DNA from: Persicaria tinctoria
Lineage: Eukaryota; Streptophyta; Magnoliopsida; Caryophyllales; Polygonaceae
NCBI GenBank assembly: GCA_037127255.1
Contig: JBANSL010000003.1
Location: forward strand, 43,521,314-43,585,313
DNA: 64,000 nucleotides
Direction: 5' to 3'
Shown here: one piece after another, positions 1 to 10,557 of the stretch
Layout of the letters: every line of letters starts with the position of its first letter
Position numbering within the stretch: position 1 is the first letter of the stretch
Position numbers and translations under genes: made by a program
Notes under the pieces: generated by a model
Told to the model about the DNA's origin: nothing
The model's database searches: none
Seen by the model: only the letters and a program-made list of their open reading frames with translations

Positions 1-378
1 TTGAGTGATTTTTGGCTAAATTGGGATACTAGTCCTTCACTACGCCAAAATGTATTCCGGGATCTCTCTCCTTCTCTATGTTCTATTAGTCAGATGAAGG
101 TCGTAATTGAAATTTATGGCCTGTTTAGTATCAAATTAGAGTTATACAACACAAACCCTATTTGACACCAAAATTGCTAATGCCATACAGAGTTACAGAC
201 ACCAATGTTTGAGATTAAGATTTTGTCAGATAAGTAAGTATATATCCATGAACCCCTAGTAAATGATCTTATACACCTTTTTTCCCCATTAAATTACTAC
301 ATTAGGATATACTCCATAAGAAGAAGCATGTGGTGACTGTTCCCTTTCCTGAGGACCTGAACTTTGATTCTTGTATAG
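1..378 (+). other. intron / upstream flank of RUS3-like gene
   Basis: No exon can be defended here. The stretch ends in a plausible splice acceptor (TTGTATAG at 371-378) feeding the first recognisable RUS3 exon, so the right part is read as intron. The codons for L-N-W-D-T near base 15-35 vaguely recall the LWDTL segment that precedes the next exon in RUS3 proteins, but no donor site follows, so this is not called. The N-terminal coding part of the gene is either left of the window or decayed. Confidence 0.5.
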
Positions 379-1906
379 GGCCTGTCGACGTATATAAGGA
401 CCATGCTTTCAACTCAAGTAAGGATTGTACCCATTCTTAAGTTTACCTCTCTGTGCTTCTGGAGTTACAAGGTGATATTCTAAGTGTTCACTGTTGTTAT
501 TAGGCGCTTTTAAGTGCCATTGGGGTTGGTGCGAAATCAGCTACTGTCATTGGGGCTACTTTCCAGGTTAGTTTCTTTCCAAGTGGAAATTAAGTTCATT
601 TTTGGATTTCTTTCCCACAAAATTCAACTTTTGATTGATTTAAGATTTATCTCATGTTACAACAATATTAAGATTGTTTATGTTAATTTTTGCAGTGGTT
701 TTTGAGGGATCTAACTGGAATGCTAGGAGGCATCTTGTTCACATTTTATCAGGTATTTGTGTCTTAATCAGTGAGGCTACTGTGTGAACAATATAGGAAT
801 GACTTAAAGATACTTGTCTCTCAAAACACATTATGCGTTTATGGATACTGGATAGTATAAATCTTTGTCTTCTGTGCCTGTTTAAAAAAATATATTATTA
901 TGTTTTTTCCAGGGTTCAAATCTGGACAACAATGCTAAAATGTGGCGTTTGGTTGCGGATCTAATGAATGATCTTGGTATTCTTCTACTCCCATTTGATT
1001 CTTCTAATCTTTTCCTTCCTAATTACTAACTTGTTGGAAAGAAATGGGCAATCTCAGTCATATTGAGATCTTGGTCTAGTTAAGCTATCGGTCAACTAAA
1101 CATTTTGTTGCTTGGCTTTGCAAATTATTATGAGGTTAAAGTATACTGAAAATGAAGTAATTTGCCCCACTTGCTGCAAAATGCAAATTGCTTCCGAATG
1201 GTGATGTTTCAACCTTTCTTGTTTGGTGTATTTAGAAAGGATGTTCAGTATCTCTCCACCAAATTAGCACCCTTATTCCATGAATAAAAAATCTATTGCG
1301 CTTCTTATTGTGCTTTATAACTCTGAACTCCTTTAATTAGGGTTAAAAGGCCAATTGGATCCAATAATTACATATTACTAGTTTAGTACCCACACCATGT
1401 GCGGTTTTTTTAATTTAAATAAATTTAATATTAATACCCGTTTAATCATCTAATCAATTTTCTTCAATACTTCTTAATTGTTACATAATTAAGATATAAT
1501 TAAAAGAAATTATTATAACATATACATATATATTCTTTAATTTTTTTTTGAATTAAAAAATTACTATTAATACCCATTCTTCTAATTCTATATACGATTC
1601 TAAAATAAACCACAGGTTAAATCTTAGATAATAAAATTGATTATTTAATTTTTTATAGGTAATAGGTATAAACGAATTGATTATTTAATAAAATTGATTA
1701 AGTGGAGACATGTCCCATAGCCAAAAAGAATAGAAGCCAAAGGTTTGTTTGATTTTGTAGTTTTGTAATTATACCGTTAAATCATGTAAAAATATATTTA
1801 TATCCAACGAAATTGGATAAAGTGTTATCTTAAACACATATTACTATATTGATCTTTAATATCTTCTAAAAAATATATCCATATCTAATGAAATTGGATC
1901 AAATTT

Positions 1907-1950
<44 letters not shown>

Positions 1951-4858
1951 ATTTAATAGAGTTAGAGTAAAAAAAAATTGTGATTGATTCATACAACTAA
2001 TATCCATATCTAATGAAATTGTGCCAAATTTTATCTTATGAATATATAGATATATTGATTAAATAGAGTTAGAATAAAATTTTATCTTATGCATATATTG
2101 ATTATTTCAAAAAATTGTGATTGGTTCATACGACTACCATTAAGGAGAAAGCGCCATGTGTCTCAACCGACTTCTCTTTTATTATATATAATATAATATA
2201 ATAGATGTAACATCTCTGTCCTCTATACTAGAACCTTGTTGCCAGCTTGAAGATATGCTATAATTTTATTCCTGGGCTTGTTTCAGGAATGTTGATGGAC
2301 CTTCTTTCTCCATTATTTCCTTCAGCATTTTTGTTCATTGTTTGCCTTGGGAGCCTCTCAAGATCCTTCAGTAAGTATAAGCCATATTAGCCACTGAAGG
2401 CTCAAGTTCTTGCAAAGAATTTTGTTAAGGCCTCATAGTGAAGAAAATTTTATGATAAAATGTTTTAATGGTCTTTGGGGTTAAATATATATATATATAT
2501 ATATGCTCGTTGTTTGGATGTAAAATATCTTTGGTAAGCTAGTTAATTATGATACGAGGAACCACGCTAAATTCATTCTTGGTATGTAAAAGAAATCTTT
2601 TCAATATAAATTTGGTTAAAACTAGGCTATTGTGAATATCCTAGTCGTCGTGTCTTAAGAAATTGGTAATAGATTTCTGCCATTATTGCTATGCCTTTCT
2701 CTGAATATTCCTTTCGAACATTTGATAAGTATACTAAACCCTACATAGTTTCTTATTGTAACACGTTCTTACCACTTGTTATGAAAGGGAAATGAATTTA
2801 GTAGATTTTATGGTTTCTTAGTGAATATGGTTCTTTCAGTAAATCTTGCTAGATGTATATAATTAACTGCCCTTTTTTTTTCCTGTATTTGTTAAGCTGG
2901 TGTGGCTAGTGGAGCCACTCGAGCTGCTTTGACACAACATTTTTCCCTCCAAGATAACGCAGCTGATATATCTGCCAAGGTGGGAATGTAGCATTTACAA
3001 AGTAAAACAGCTTATCTCTCTTGTGAATCTTGAACTGATGTGTAATATAATCACTAACAGGAAGGAAGTCAGGAGACACTTGCAACGATGACTGGGATGG
3101 CTTTGGGAATGCTTCTTACTCGTGCTACATTTGGGCAGCCTTATGTGATATGGCTATGCTTCCTGTCACTGACTGCGTTCCACATGTACGGTAAGCTGTC
3201 TAATGTCTTGGGGATTTTCTATCCTTCTGCTTCTACACTCTACAGTCCTGTGCATCCTCCCTGTAATTATTAATATTTTGCACTTTTGACTTCTTGAGTA
3301 TATAAATATGCACTTATATTTTGCTCATTGAGTCATCGCGCTCCTCACCTGAACCCATATATGGGTTTTAGATTGTTATTCTGATCTGTGGATATAAGAA
3401 GTAAAGAAGAAATGCAATTGCAAGAAAATGGATTATGGAGAGCTCGTGTTTGGATTTGCATGTTGATTCATCTCCAATTAGAGCCTGAATATTTCTTGCT
3501 CTGATTTCATGCAGCAAACTACCGAGCAGTTAGGTGTCTTTGTTTGAATACGTTAAATGGTCAAAGGAGTTGTGTTCTTCTGCAACACTACATGGAAACT
3601 GGCCAAGGTGATTCACAGCTTCTCTGGTGTCTCCTACTTGTTTCTTACTTTATTCTTAAAAAACGATCACTTCATTTTGTTAATGAACTTTTATACGTTT
3701 TAGCATGTTTGTATGCCCTGCCTTGTTTAGTTTTATGTGCAGGTGCTACTGAACTAGACCTGGTGTTTGCATCTCTAGAGCAAAAATATTTGCATGCTTT
3801 TGTGCTCTTTGCACCTCACAAGCATATCGGATTTCGTGTTTCTACTGATATAGAAATTCATGTATTGACCAGATTCCCTCCAATCTTTCCAGTACTCTCC
3901 CCCAACCAGGTTTCCGTTAGAGAGCATGTTTTGCCCTGTTGGACTGTTCCATGGAGCTCAACAAGCTTTTTGCATGAAAGGATACACCTTGGTGTCAAAG
4001 TTTCCTCGCTAAACCGCCAAGAAATGTGAGTAGATTCAATCTTATGCGAAAATTATCATTACGAAGGATGTATTCATCTGTATTTCCCTATTTGGTATGT
4101 TCAAATGAGCATTATCTTGACTTTTTAATAATAATACAGGGAAGACATATTCCACTATGCAGGATCGTATTACAAGAAAGGTTGGCAAGTTTTCATTTTT
4201 CTGAATGCTTTCCGAGTCTCTTGTGTCTTTCCTTATGAGTTTTGTGGCTATTTCCCCTTCTTATATCATTGTTGCTACTGACACTTGGTCTATTGGAAAC
4301 ATTCTCTTGACTAGTTCAGGGAATAGGTGTGTACCTCGACCCCTAGAACCCGTCCCAACAGGATATATTGGGTTGTAGTTGTTTGTTTGTTTGTTTGTTT
4401 TGTGTATGCTTTGAATAGGTAAGTAGACACATATCTTACTCCAAACTTTACGTTCTGCACCTCTTTAGCAATGTACTTGTTGCTGCTGAAGAAGGGAACT
4501 GTTGCCATTGTCATGCACAAGGAATCAACGCCTGCTAATGTGCTTGAGGCCTTCATACATGCAGTAGTCATGCTAAATATTTCAGACAAAAAGGGATCTC
4601 CCCACTCTGAAAGCTGGTCTTGGATGGAAAAAAACTACAAAGAGTATCTTGCCAAGGTATTAATGACCTCTCGCTTAGGCAATGATATTAGGCTGCTTGA
4701 CACTCAACTGTGACTGATGATGAGGATTTAGCTGATTGCAATGAAATTTTCCGGTGCAGCTCCGGTCATCAGGTTGGAAGACAGAGCGACTTCTATCGCA
4801 CGCTGTACTTTGGAAGGCAAACTGGAACTCCGGGCTTTCTGATGAAAAGACCGACTGA
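379..4858 (+). CDS. RUS3: RUS3-like protein (root UV-B sensitive / DUF647 family), 3' part of a spliced gene
   Basis: Eleven exons with GT..AG borders join in one frame: 379-417, 504-566, 696-752, 913-976, 2287-2370, 2897-2979, 3061-3190, 3515-3607, 3893-4025, 4140-4180 and 4469-4656, then the terminal exon 4760-4858 with stop TGA at 4856-4858 (twelve segments counting the last). Residues along the join include SAIGVGAKSATVIGATFQ, FLRDLTGMLGGILFTF, WRLVADLMNDLGMLMDL, FTGVASGATRAALTQHF and AKEGSQETLATMTGMALGM, which are the core of DUF647. The tail GWKTERLLSHAVLWKANW matches the RUS3 type rather than RUS1, 2 or 4. RUS proteins are plant proteins; RUS1/RUS2 act in early seedling UV-B and vitamin B6-related signalling, while the role of RUS3 is not settled. 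No frameshift or stop was seen, so the gene may be functional. The N-terminus lies left of the window. Assignment to RUS3 is by recollection of the family, not a search. Confidence 0.85.
977..2286 (+). other. long RUS3 intron with AT-rich insert
   Basis: This 1.3 kb intron is far longer than the gene's other introns (roughly 80-330 bp, apart from the 526-bp one that follows it). From about 1340 to 2200 the base composition drops to very AT-rich and short related blocks recur: ATCCA..GAAATTGGAT..TTATCTT occurs near 1803, 1877 and 2000. This suggests an old non-autonomous insertion, but no terminal inverted repeats or target duplication could be fixed. Confidence 0.45.
1913..1948. repeat. (TA)n microsatellite in RUS3 intron
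   Basis: An uninterrupted run of alternating T and A of about 36 bp inside the long intron. Expected to vary in length between individuals. Confidence 0.9.
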
Positions 4859-5472
4859 TCCTCATCTCCATGGATGTTTCCACTTGTGATCATCCAATTT
4901 GAGATCTCAGATACTGAATGGAATTTCAATTTCGACAGCCCAAACTAAGCAAAAAGGTTGGATGATGAGAATCCCAGCCTCAGCTTGAGCGGAAAAAATC
5001 TCCAGGTGACTACTTCCTAGTCAAAATTTTATTGCTTTTCGCTATATCAAACATTTTACCTTCTTGTTTGAGTGTTTTTTTTTTTTCGTGTTCATCTGTA
5101 TCTTTTTTATTGGCTGAGATTTAGATCAAATTTACCAATAAAGAGTTTTTAAACCTAATGTGATGGATACACAAGTCTTGAGATGCAAATTGACTAAGAA
5201 CACAACAGTCTTGTGCAAAGCTTCTGCTCAAGTACTTGCAACTCCCTGATGATGCTGGGTTGGCTAGTTTGGCGCTACCTGGACTATCTTCACGAGCCAA
5301 TTTCCTCTCCTGGGCCAATGCTGATGATTCTTGATACCCTTTCGATTGCCCACTCCGAATCCAGCTTCCTGACCAGATTCAACATATACGTTATCATCGT
5401 TCAGAGAATGGCCGAGATTGGATCCAGATCCCCCAGACTCATGCTTGATGGTTTCGGTGGTTATCGCTTCTA
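4859..5472. other. 3' flank of RUS3-like gene, no gene recognised
   Basis: Contains the 3' UTR of the RUS3-like gene and unassigned sequence. Around 5200-5470 several frames stay open on both strands with ordinary composition; a translated stretch LPDDAGLASLALPGLSSRA on the + strand looks protein-like but is cut by stops and frame changes, so it may be a relic of a gene fragment. I do not recognise it. Confidence 0.4.
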
Positions 5473-6200
5473 TAGGGGTGTGCATAACCGGGTATCCGAT
5501 ACGACACGATTATTTTTGCCAGATACCAGAAATCGTTAACTCATAACACTCCGATCCAAACACGATCCGATAAGGGGCGGGTATCTGACACGAATGTCGA
5601 ATACACGTAACGGTTTTGTATATTTGTGTCGGATACTTGCCATGACACGCTTAGCTTCTTTTATGGTTTTGCAAAAAACATTTGATTCTTTCAATCATTC
5701 AATTCGATCTCCCAGTTAAGCAGAAACAACAATTACAAACATCGGTAGAAATTATATGTCCCAACTCGCAATTATAAACCCCAATCGCGCAATTACAAGT
5801 ATCAATCAAGTAAGAGGGAGAGAGGACCAAGGAGACGAAGAATGTACGACCCTTCACCCGGAGATAGATGAATCTTGCCAGATCTAAATTAATGATTGAG
5901 ATCTGAAGTGTGTGACCTCCTTGTCGAAGAGAGATTGATGTTGTCGGAATTTGAGAGAGATCCTAAGGGAGAAGAAGAGAGAAGGGTTGTTGTGAGTGAT
6001 TGTCGTCTGGAGAGAGAGATCTGAATTTGAGAGAGATTTTACTCTTGAGGCAAAAGGAGAAGAGAGAGAGTGAGGGGATTTGAACTTTCGTTTGAGAGAC
6101 TGAGAAAGGGAGAGGCAACTGAGTTTTAATGTTAGGGTTTGTTTGTTTGGGCCGGATGTTAGGGCTTGTTTGTTTGGGCCGGCAATTGCTGTTGAAGGTA
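5473..6200. repeat. unassigned repeat-like intergenic DNA (possible hAT-type remnant)
   Basis: Begins TAGGGGTGTGCATAACCGGG, a start typical of plant hAT-type non-autonomous elements, followed by degenerate GGGTATC/CGATAC words. A purine-rich stretch (5810-6110) and a short direct duplication of GTTTGTTTGGGCCGG (about 6137 and 6167) follow. No matching right end or 8-bp duplication was found. Confidence 0.3.
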
Positions 6201-6498
6201 GACATGAGCACGGGTTAGACCCGCCGGGTCAAGGGTTGGGATATCCCAAACCGTAACCCTGACTCTTCCAAACCACGGATCGATGGGTTGAGGTGACCCG
6301 TTGGGTCAAGGGTCGACCCTTTTTTTTTTTTTTTTTTTGAAACAGGAAAGCATTTAGAAAAAGTAAAACAACAACATGCCGTTACTCATCCTAGAGCGTC
6401 CTTGAGGACGAGAACTTGCAGTTCATGATCATTCTCTAAACCCCTGTCGACAGGGATACTGTAAGCCAACCCTTGGAGCCGTCGGGTCATGACATGTC
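6201..6498. mobile_element. possible small inverted-repeat element split by a LINE tail
   Basis: GACATGAGCACGGG at the left and the reverse complement of GACATGTCATGACCCGAC at the right (6481-6498) form a weak terminal inverted repeat, and the inside is rich in GGGTC/GACCC words. The middle is occupied by a poly-T-headed segment. The pairing is imperfect and no target duplication was fixed, so this is tentative. Confidence 0.3.
6320..6464 (-). mobile_element. 5'-truncated LINE 3' end (minus strand)
   Basis: A 19-base T run (6320-6338) followed by GAAACAGGAAAGCATT is the reverse complement of the ending seen in many plant L1-type LINEs (CTTTCCTGTTTC then poly-A). The short word ACCCTT on both sides (about 6315-6320 and 6463-6470) may be the target duplication. 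Only the 3' tail remains, with no coding capacity. Confidence 0.45.
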
Positions 6499-6579
6499 AT
6501 TTAATTTTTGAGAATTTTTTTTTAAGTTTAAAAAAAAAAGAAAAAGAAAAAGGAAGAAGGGCTTGGACCGGGTTTCTAG

Positions 6580-7503
6580 TTAGGGTTTATTAACGATATT
6601 GTTCCGACAGAAATCGACCAAAGTAGGACCCACAAGTAAGATAGTCGGCAGATACTGATGGTGAGCCTGCTGAGGTCCAGAGAACCAGCGAAATCTCTCA
6701 ATAGCATATGACAACTGCAACTTCTCAACCATTCGTGCAGACACACGTGTATCCATGTCCCACGTGTACGAAGAACTTATAGGCTGCAGCAAATCCAAAT
6801 CAATGCCATAATAGTACGCCAAAAGTGTGATCATGCCTCCAAAAGGAATGCCTACAGGGAGACTCCCACGACAATGAGCATGGGCCTTCTCACACATCCT
6901 AAGAAACATAAGCACCCAATCTGGTACTATCGTAAACTCAGGAGTCAAGCGATAGATATAATCGACCATGCCAAGATTGACAACAGTGGCATCCTCAAAG
7001 TCATAGAAAGTAGAGCCCAAAATCCACAGATAGAGACGAAGAGCGGAGTGTGTAATCATATCATTAGATCTATAATTCCCAAACTCCTCAGACATCTCTG
7101 TCATACTCCTCCAATTCTCCGCTGAATCAAGAGCAATCATAGCACGCTCCCACTTCCTAGAACACTTCCTCGAAATCCCAAAGGCAGAACCAATCGACGC
7201 ATAGGTCGCACAACACTCTCTTCCCCTTAACTCAAAACGAACATCATTAGATGAATTCACCTCCAAAGTAGTAAGGAATTCCTTAAATAGATAGGGATAA
7301 GTTGGGGCCTTCCTATAAACAAAATCACGCAGCCCTCCATGTGCCATCAAAATCATCACCGAATCAAGCAAACCCAACATCTTCAATGCATCAACATCAA
7401 AGAACTTAGTTTGTGTGTAGACTCACTTCCCAAGCTCTTTCCAACACTTTGTCTCAATGTCATCGAAGTAAATCGGCACATCTTTCCTAGAATATCCTCC
7501 CAT
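6580..7503 (-). pseudogene. Athila ORF1-type transposon protein, one in-frame stop
   Basis: From an ATG whose complement is at 7501-7503 the minus strand reads through about 307 codons to the stop at 6580-6582, broken only by a TGA at 7423-7425. Residues after the stop include FKEFLTTLEV, VRFELRGRECCATYASIGSA and LRLYLWILGS, which resemble the N-terminal globular domain of the Arabidopsis retrotransposon ORF-1 / Athila family (PF03078 type). This ORF normally lies outside the gag-pol core, on the 3' side in Athila-like elements, which fits its place here. Function unknown. The family call is by pattern only. Confidence 0.6.
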
Positions 7504-8201
7504 GATTGACGAATCTCAATAAGAATGTGAAAGAACACCACAAAACGACCAAAAACCCTTCTCTGCAGGTAGCGGCGGGCGTCGGTTTTGGGGGCGCCGG
7601 TGGATGCAGACGTACGAATCCGAGTTAAACCGTTGAGAACCAACGTCCAACTCCCTCCAAACTGAAAAGTGACGACCAACACTTGGTTTCAAAGGCTTTT
7701 TTTGGTGGTAGGTATAGTAATGGTATGGAAAGGATTGAATTTTGATGGATGAAGGTAGTGATGGATGTGTTTGATGGGTAATGGCAAGAAAATCTTGATT
7801 GAAATACAAGGCTCTTTAGGTATTTTGGAATGGATTCAAGTAGGAAATTATGGTTTATGTGTTTTCTTGGAGACAAAGGCTTGAATGATCAAAATTAGGG
7901 AATTTGGATTTTATGGTTAATTGGAAAGGGAAATGATCAAACCATTCCGGAATGGCTCACCGGAAAGAACTTGTAAGTAGTACCCATAGGTCCCCGGTTC
8001 GAACCCTGGAATGACCGCTATTTATTTACCAATTCAAGGAAAGGGAAATAATCATCTATCAAAAAGAAAAAAGAAATATTAGAAATAATAGAAGATATAT
8101 AATATAGATAGATAGATAAATAATCTACTCCTAAGATAAATAGAAATAACCTAAGATAGATAAAAATAACCTAAGATAGAGAAATACTCTTATAAATATA
8201 A
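7504..8201 (-). mobile_element. element A internal region, left part
   Basis: Non-coding part of element A. It aligns by eye with 26420-26900 in the second gypsy chain: shared words include ACTTGGTTTCAAAG, GGAGACAAAGGCTTGAATGA and TTGGAAAGGGAA. A GC-rich patch with GGCGGGCG motifs (7560-7600) is present in both copies. Continues at 18915 after the Mutator-like insertion. Confidence 0.6.
7940..8037 (+). mobile_element. short tRNA-derived SINE (98 bp)
   Basis: Flanked by a 17-bp target duplication with one mismatch: GGAAAGGGAAATGATCA at 7923-7939 and GGAAAGGGAAATAATCA at 8038-8054. The paralogous sequence at 26787-26803 carries a single uninterrupted copy. Inside, TGGCTCACCGG (7953-7963) fits an RNA polymerase III A box and GGTTCGAACCC (7996-8006) is a canonical B box, 32 bp apart as in tRNAs. 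There is no cloverleaf, so it is not a tRNA gene. The length is unusually short for a SINE and the 3' end is AT-rich rather than a long poly-A. Confidence 0.75.
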
Positions 8202-8310
8202 GGGGGATTTTGCAAAATAGCCACGAAAATGGGCTTATTTTGCGAAATACCCACGTTTTGGGACAATTTTATAAAATGTCCTAAATATAAACCCTTTATC
8301 TCTCCTCCGC
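8202..8310 (+). repeat. MULE left terminal inverted repeat
   Basis: Pairs with 18800-18905 in reverse orientation. The sequence after it (8310-8600) is pyrimidine-rich like a 5' leader, matching the purine-rich right subterminal region. Confidence 0.7.
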
Positions 8311-8589
8311 CCTCTCCCTCTCCGCGCTCTCTTTCGCACTGCTCAACGGCGATCTCCTCGCTCCGATCTGGTCTCCCGTCGTGGCTTCTCGTACGTCTAG
8401 ATCAGATTTGTCCACCAGCTCGCAACCCTCGCCTCCTCAGATCTGGCTCGCCCTCGGCATCCTTCCGTCGCCCCTTGTGTCGTCCTAATTTTGGTAATCT
8501 TCTCCTTGCTCCCTTCTTATTGATTGAATCCACCTGCTTCCCTCCGGCTTCCTTATCAATCGATCGAAGATCGAAGATTTATTGATTTC

Positions 8590-8620
8590 CTTATCAATCG
8601 ATCTTCGATCGATTGATAAG
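8590..8620. repeat. perfect 14-bp inverted repeat with 3-base loop
   Basis: CTTATCAATCGATC and its exact reverse complement flank a TTC loop. A related half copy, CTTATCAATCGATCGAAG, lies just upstream (about 8552) and GATCGATTGATA recurs at 8761 and 8813, so this is a locally repeated word. Confidence 0.8.
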
Positions 8621-8873
8621 AAAATCTCGACTGTTTTCCCAGGCGTCGCCGACCATTGGGAAGCTTACTAGGGTTTAGAAATCTCGTTGCATATCCATAT
8701 TTTCCCCTCTTTTTTCACCGCATCCGATCTATTGCTAGATTTCTTCATTGCTAGGTTCAGGATCGATTGATAAGACCATATTGCTGCAATCGCTGTGATT
8801 GCTGCAATTGCTGATCGATTGATATCTACATATGAGACTGAGGTAGTCATGTCTTACTGCATTTCTTGATGCA

Positions 8874-9197
8874 TTGATTCAAAACTCAATATTCAAAGAT
8901 CTTGTACCTTGTCTTGTTCTTTTTCACCAGAATTCTGTTCTAATCGGGTTTAGCAATTCTCCTCTGTCACTTGTGCCCACACATTCACAAGTTCATACAC
9001 AGAGTGCAAATGTGCATTTAGAGGGTGTTGATGTGGAGACTGACACCAAAGATGTGCACCAACAGGCTTCACACTTGCATAATGACAGCAAAGAACAAAG
9101 TGCAGATGTGTATCATGACACTGAAGATGTGCACCAACAAAGCGCTGATGTGCAGGATTATACCAAGGATGTGCATGAACAGACTGCAGATGTTTAG
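8874..9197 (+). CDS. open frame with DVHQQSADV-type repeats, captured or MULE-encoded fragment
   Basis: The last 60 codons contain four imperfect repeats built on D-V-H-Q-Q-x-A-D-V (for example TKDVHQQASHL, TEDVHQQSADV, TKDVHEQTADV) before a TAG at 9195-9197. The peptide is acidic and histidine/glutamine-rich. Its start is uncertain and upstream sequence may be intron. I do not recognise the protein; it may be an exon of a larger MULE-borne gene. Confidence 0.3.
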   Translation: MIQNSIFKDLVPCLVLFHQNSVLIGFSNSPLSLVPTHSQVHTQSANVHLEGVDVETDTKDVHQQASHLHNDSKEQSADVYHDTEDVHQQSADVQDYTKDVHEQTADV

Positions 9198-9240
9198 CCT
9201 GATAGTGTGTGAGGGATGCTTTCTACCTAGGAAAAAAATT

Positions 9241-9667
9241 CATGTGTTCATCCATCTTAGTAAGATTACCACTTGCCCCTTGATTTTTTCAACTTTGTAG
9301 TATATATACATATGCTTCTGCCTTTCAGAACATCTGGAGGACAATTAGTGCCTTGGAGGACAATTTGTGTTGATTAATCTAGTGTTTTGATTGTAGGAAA
9401 AAGCCGATAGGCTTCCTCCTCAGGAGGAAATCCTAACGGTGCTTGCTAATAGTGTGTGATGGATGCTTTCTACCTTCTCTCAAGTTTACATTTATTTCAG
9501 TGTATTTGCAGCGTTTTGATCCATTTTTGTGCTTTAGTGTTGGCTAATTGAATGCAGTAGAACAAATTTGAACATTTTATAGATTGAATAATTGTCTAAG
9601 TGAATGTATTTTGAAATACGAGTATCGTTTTCGTGTAAATTGAACTGTAAAATCAGCAGATTCTGAT
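9241..9667 (+). repeat. MULE internal direct repeat, copy 1
   Basis: About 430 bp, repeated at 9943-10347 with scattered mismatches and a small indel; both copies begin CATGTGTTCATCCATC and end AAATCAGCAGATTCT. The word AGTGTGTGAGGGATGCTTTC also occurs just before copy 1 at about 9203. Non-coding as far as can be seen. Confidence 0.85.
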
Positions 9668-9942
9668 GTTATTGAAGTTTTTTTGTTTCCAAGTATAAAA
9701 CTATTTTAGTTGAAATACTTTAAAGTGCAAAAATAAGATCCTATAGTGCATGGATAAAATAATATAGTGCAAAATAAGACCATAAAGTGGATTAGATTTC
9801 AAAAAAAATAGATTATTAATGCATATTGCAGTTTACACGAAATAAAATATAAGGTGTATATATTAGATTATAAAGTTCATAGATACGATTTAAAAGTGCA
9901 CATATAACACGTCTAAAATAGACGGAAGTGCCTAAAAATAAT

Positions 9943-10347
9943 CATGTGTTCATCCATCATAGTAAGATCACCACTTGTCCCTTGATTTTTTCAGCTTTGT
10001 AGTATATATTCATATGCTTCTGCCTTGCAAAGCATCTGGAGGACAGTTTGTGTTGATGAATCTAGTGTTTTGATTGTAGGAAAAAGCTACTAGGATTCCT
10101 TCTCGAGAGGAAATCCTAACGGTGCTTGCTAATAGTGTGTGAGGGATGCTTTCTACCTTCTCTCAAGTTTACATCTATTTCAGTGTATTTGCAGTGCCGT
10201 GATCCGTTTTTGTGCTTTAATGTTGGCTAATTGAATGCAGTAGAAGAAATTTGAACATTTTATAGATAGAATAATTGTCTAAGTCAATGTATTTTGAAAT
10301 ATGAGTATCGTTTTCGTCTAAATTGAACTGTAAAATCAGCAGATTCT
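9943..10347 (+). repeat. MULE internal direct repeat, copy 2
   Basis: Second copy of the 9241-9667 block. The spacer between the copies (9668-9942) is AT-rich and contains several short AAAGTGCA/TAGTGCA words. Confidence 0.85.
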
Positions 10348-10557
10348 TAGTCATCAGTGAACTGTCCTTGTTGGATCCTTGACCTTGTTGTCACTGTATA
10401 ATCATAATCATACTATTGGGGTTTTTACTCTCTTTGAATATGAGCGTGGGGAGTCATCATGTATCCATCATCTCCTTTGCTCATTGATTCATTTTCCTTT
10501 CAATGTCAGAAATATGAAGGTTATCCATCAGTATCAATGGTTGACTTTGCTTGTGAT

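Noticed and set aside
1..60. Upstream RUS3 exon from the L-N-W-D-T codons
   Set aside because: No donor site and no sustained similarity; could be chance.
5473..6200. Complete hAT element
   Set aside because: Only a left-end-like sequence was found; no paired end or 8-bp duplication.
7953..8006. tRNA gene suggested by A and B boxes
   Set aside because: No cloverleaf or acceptor stem; flanking 17-bp duplication and paralogous empty site show a SINE.
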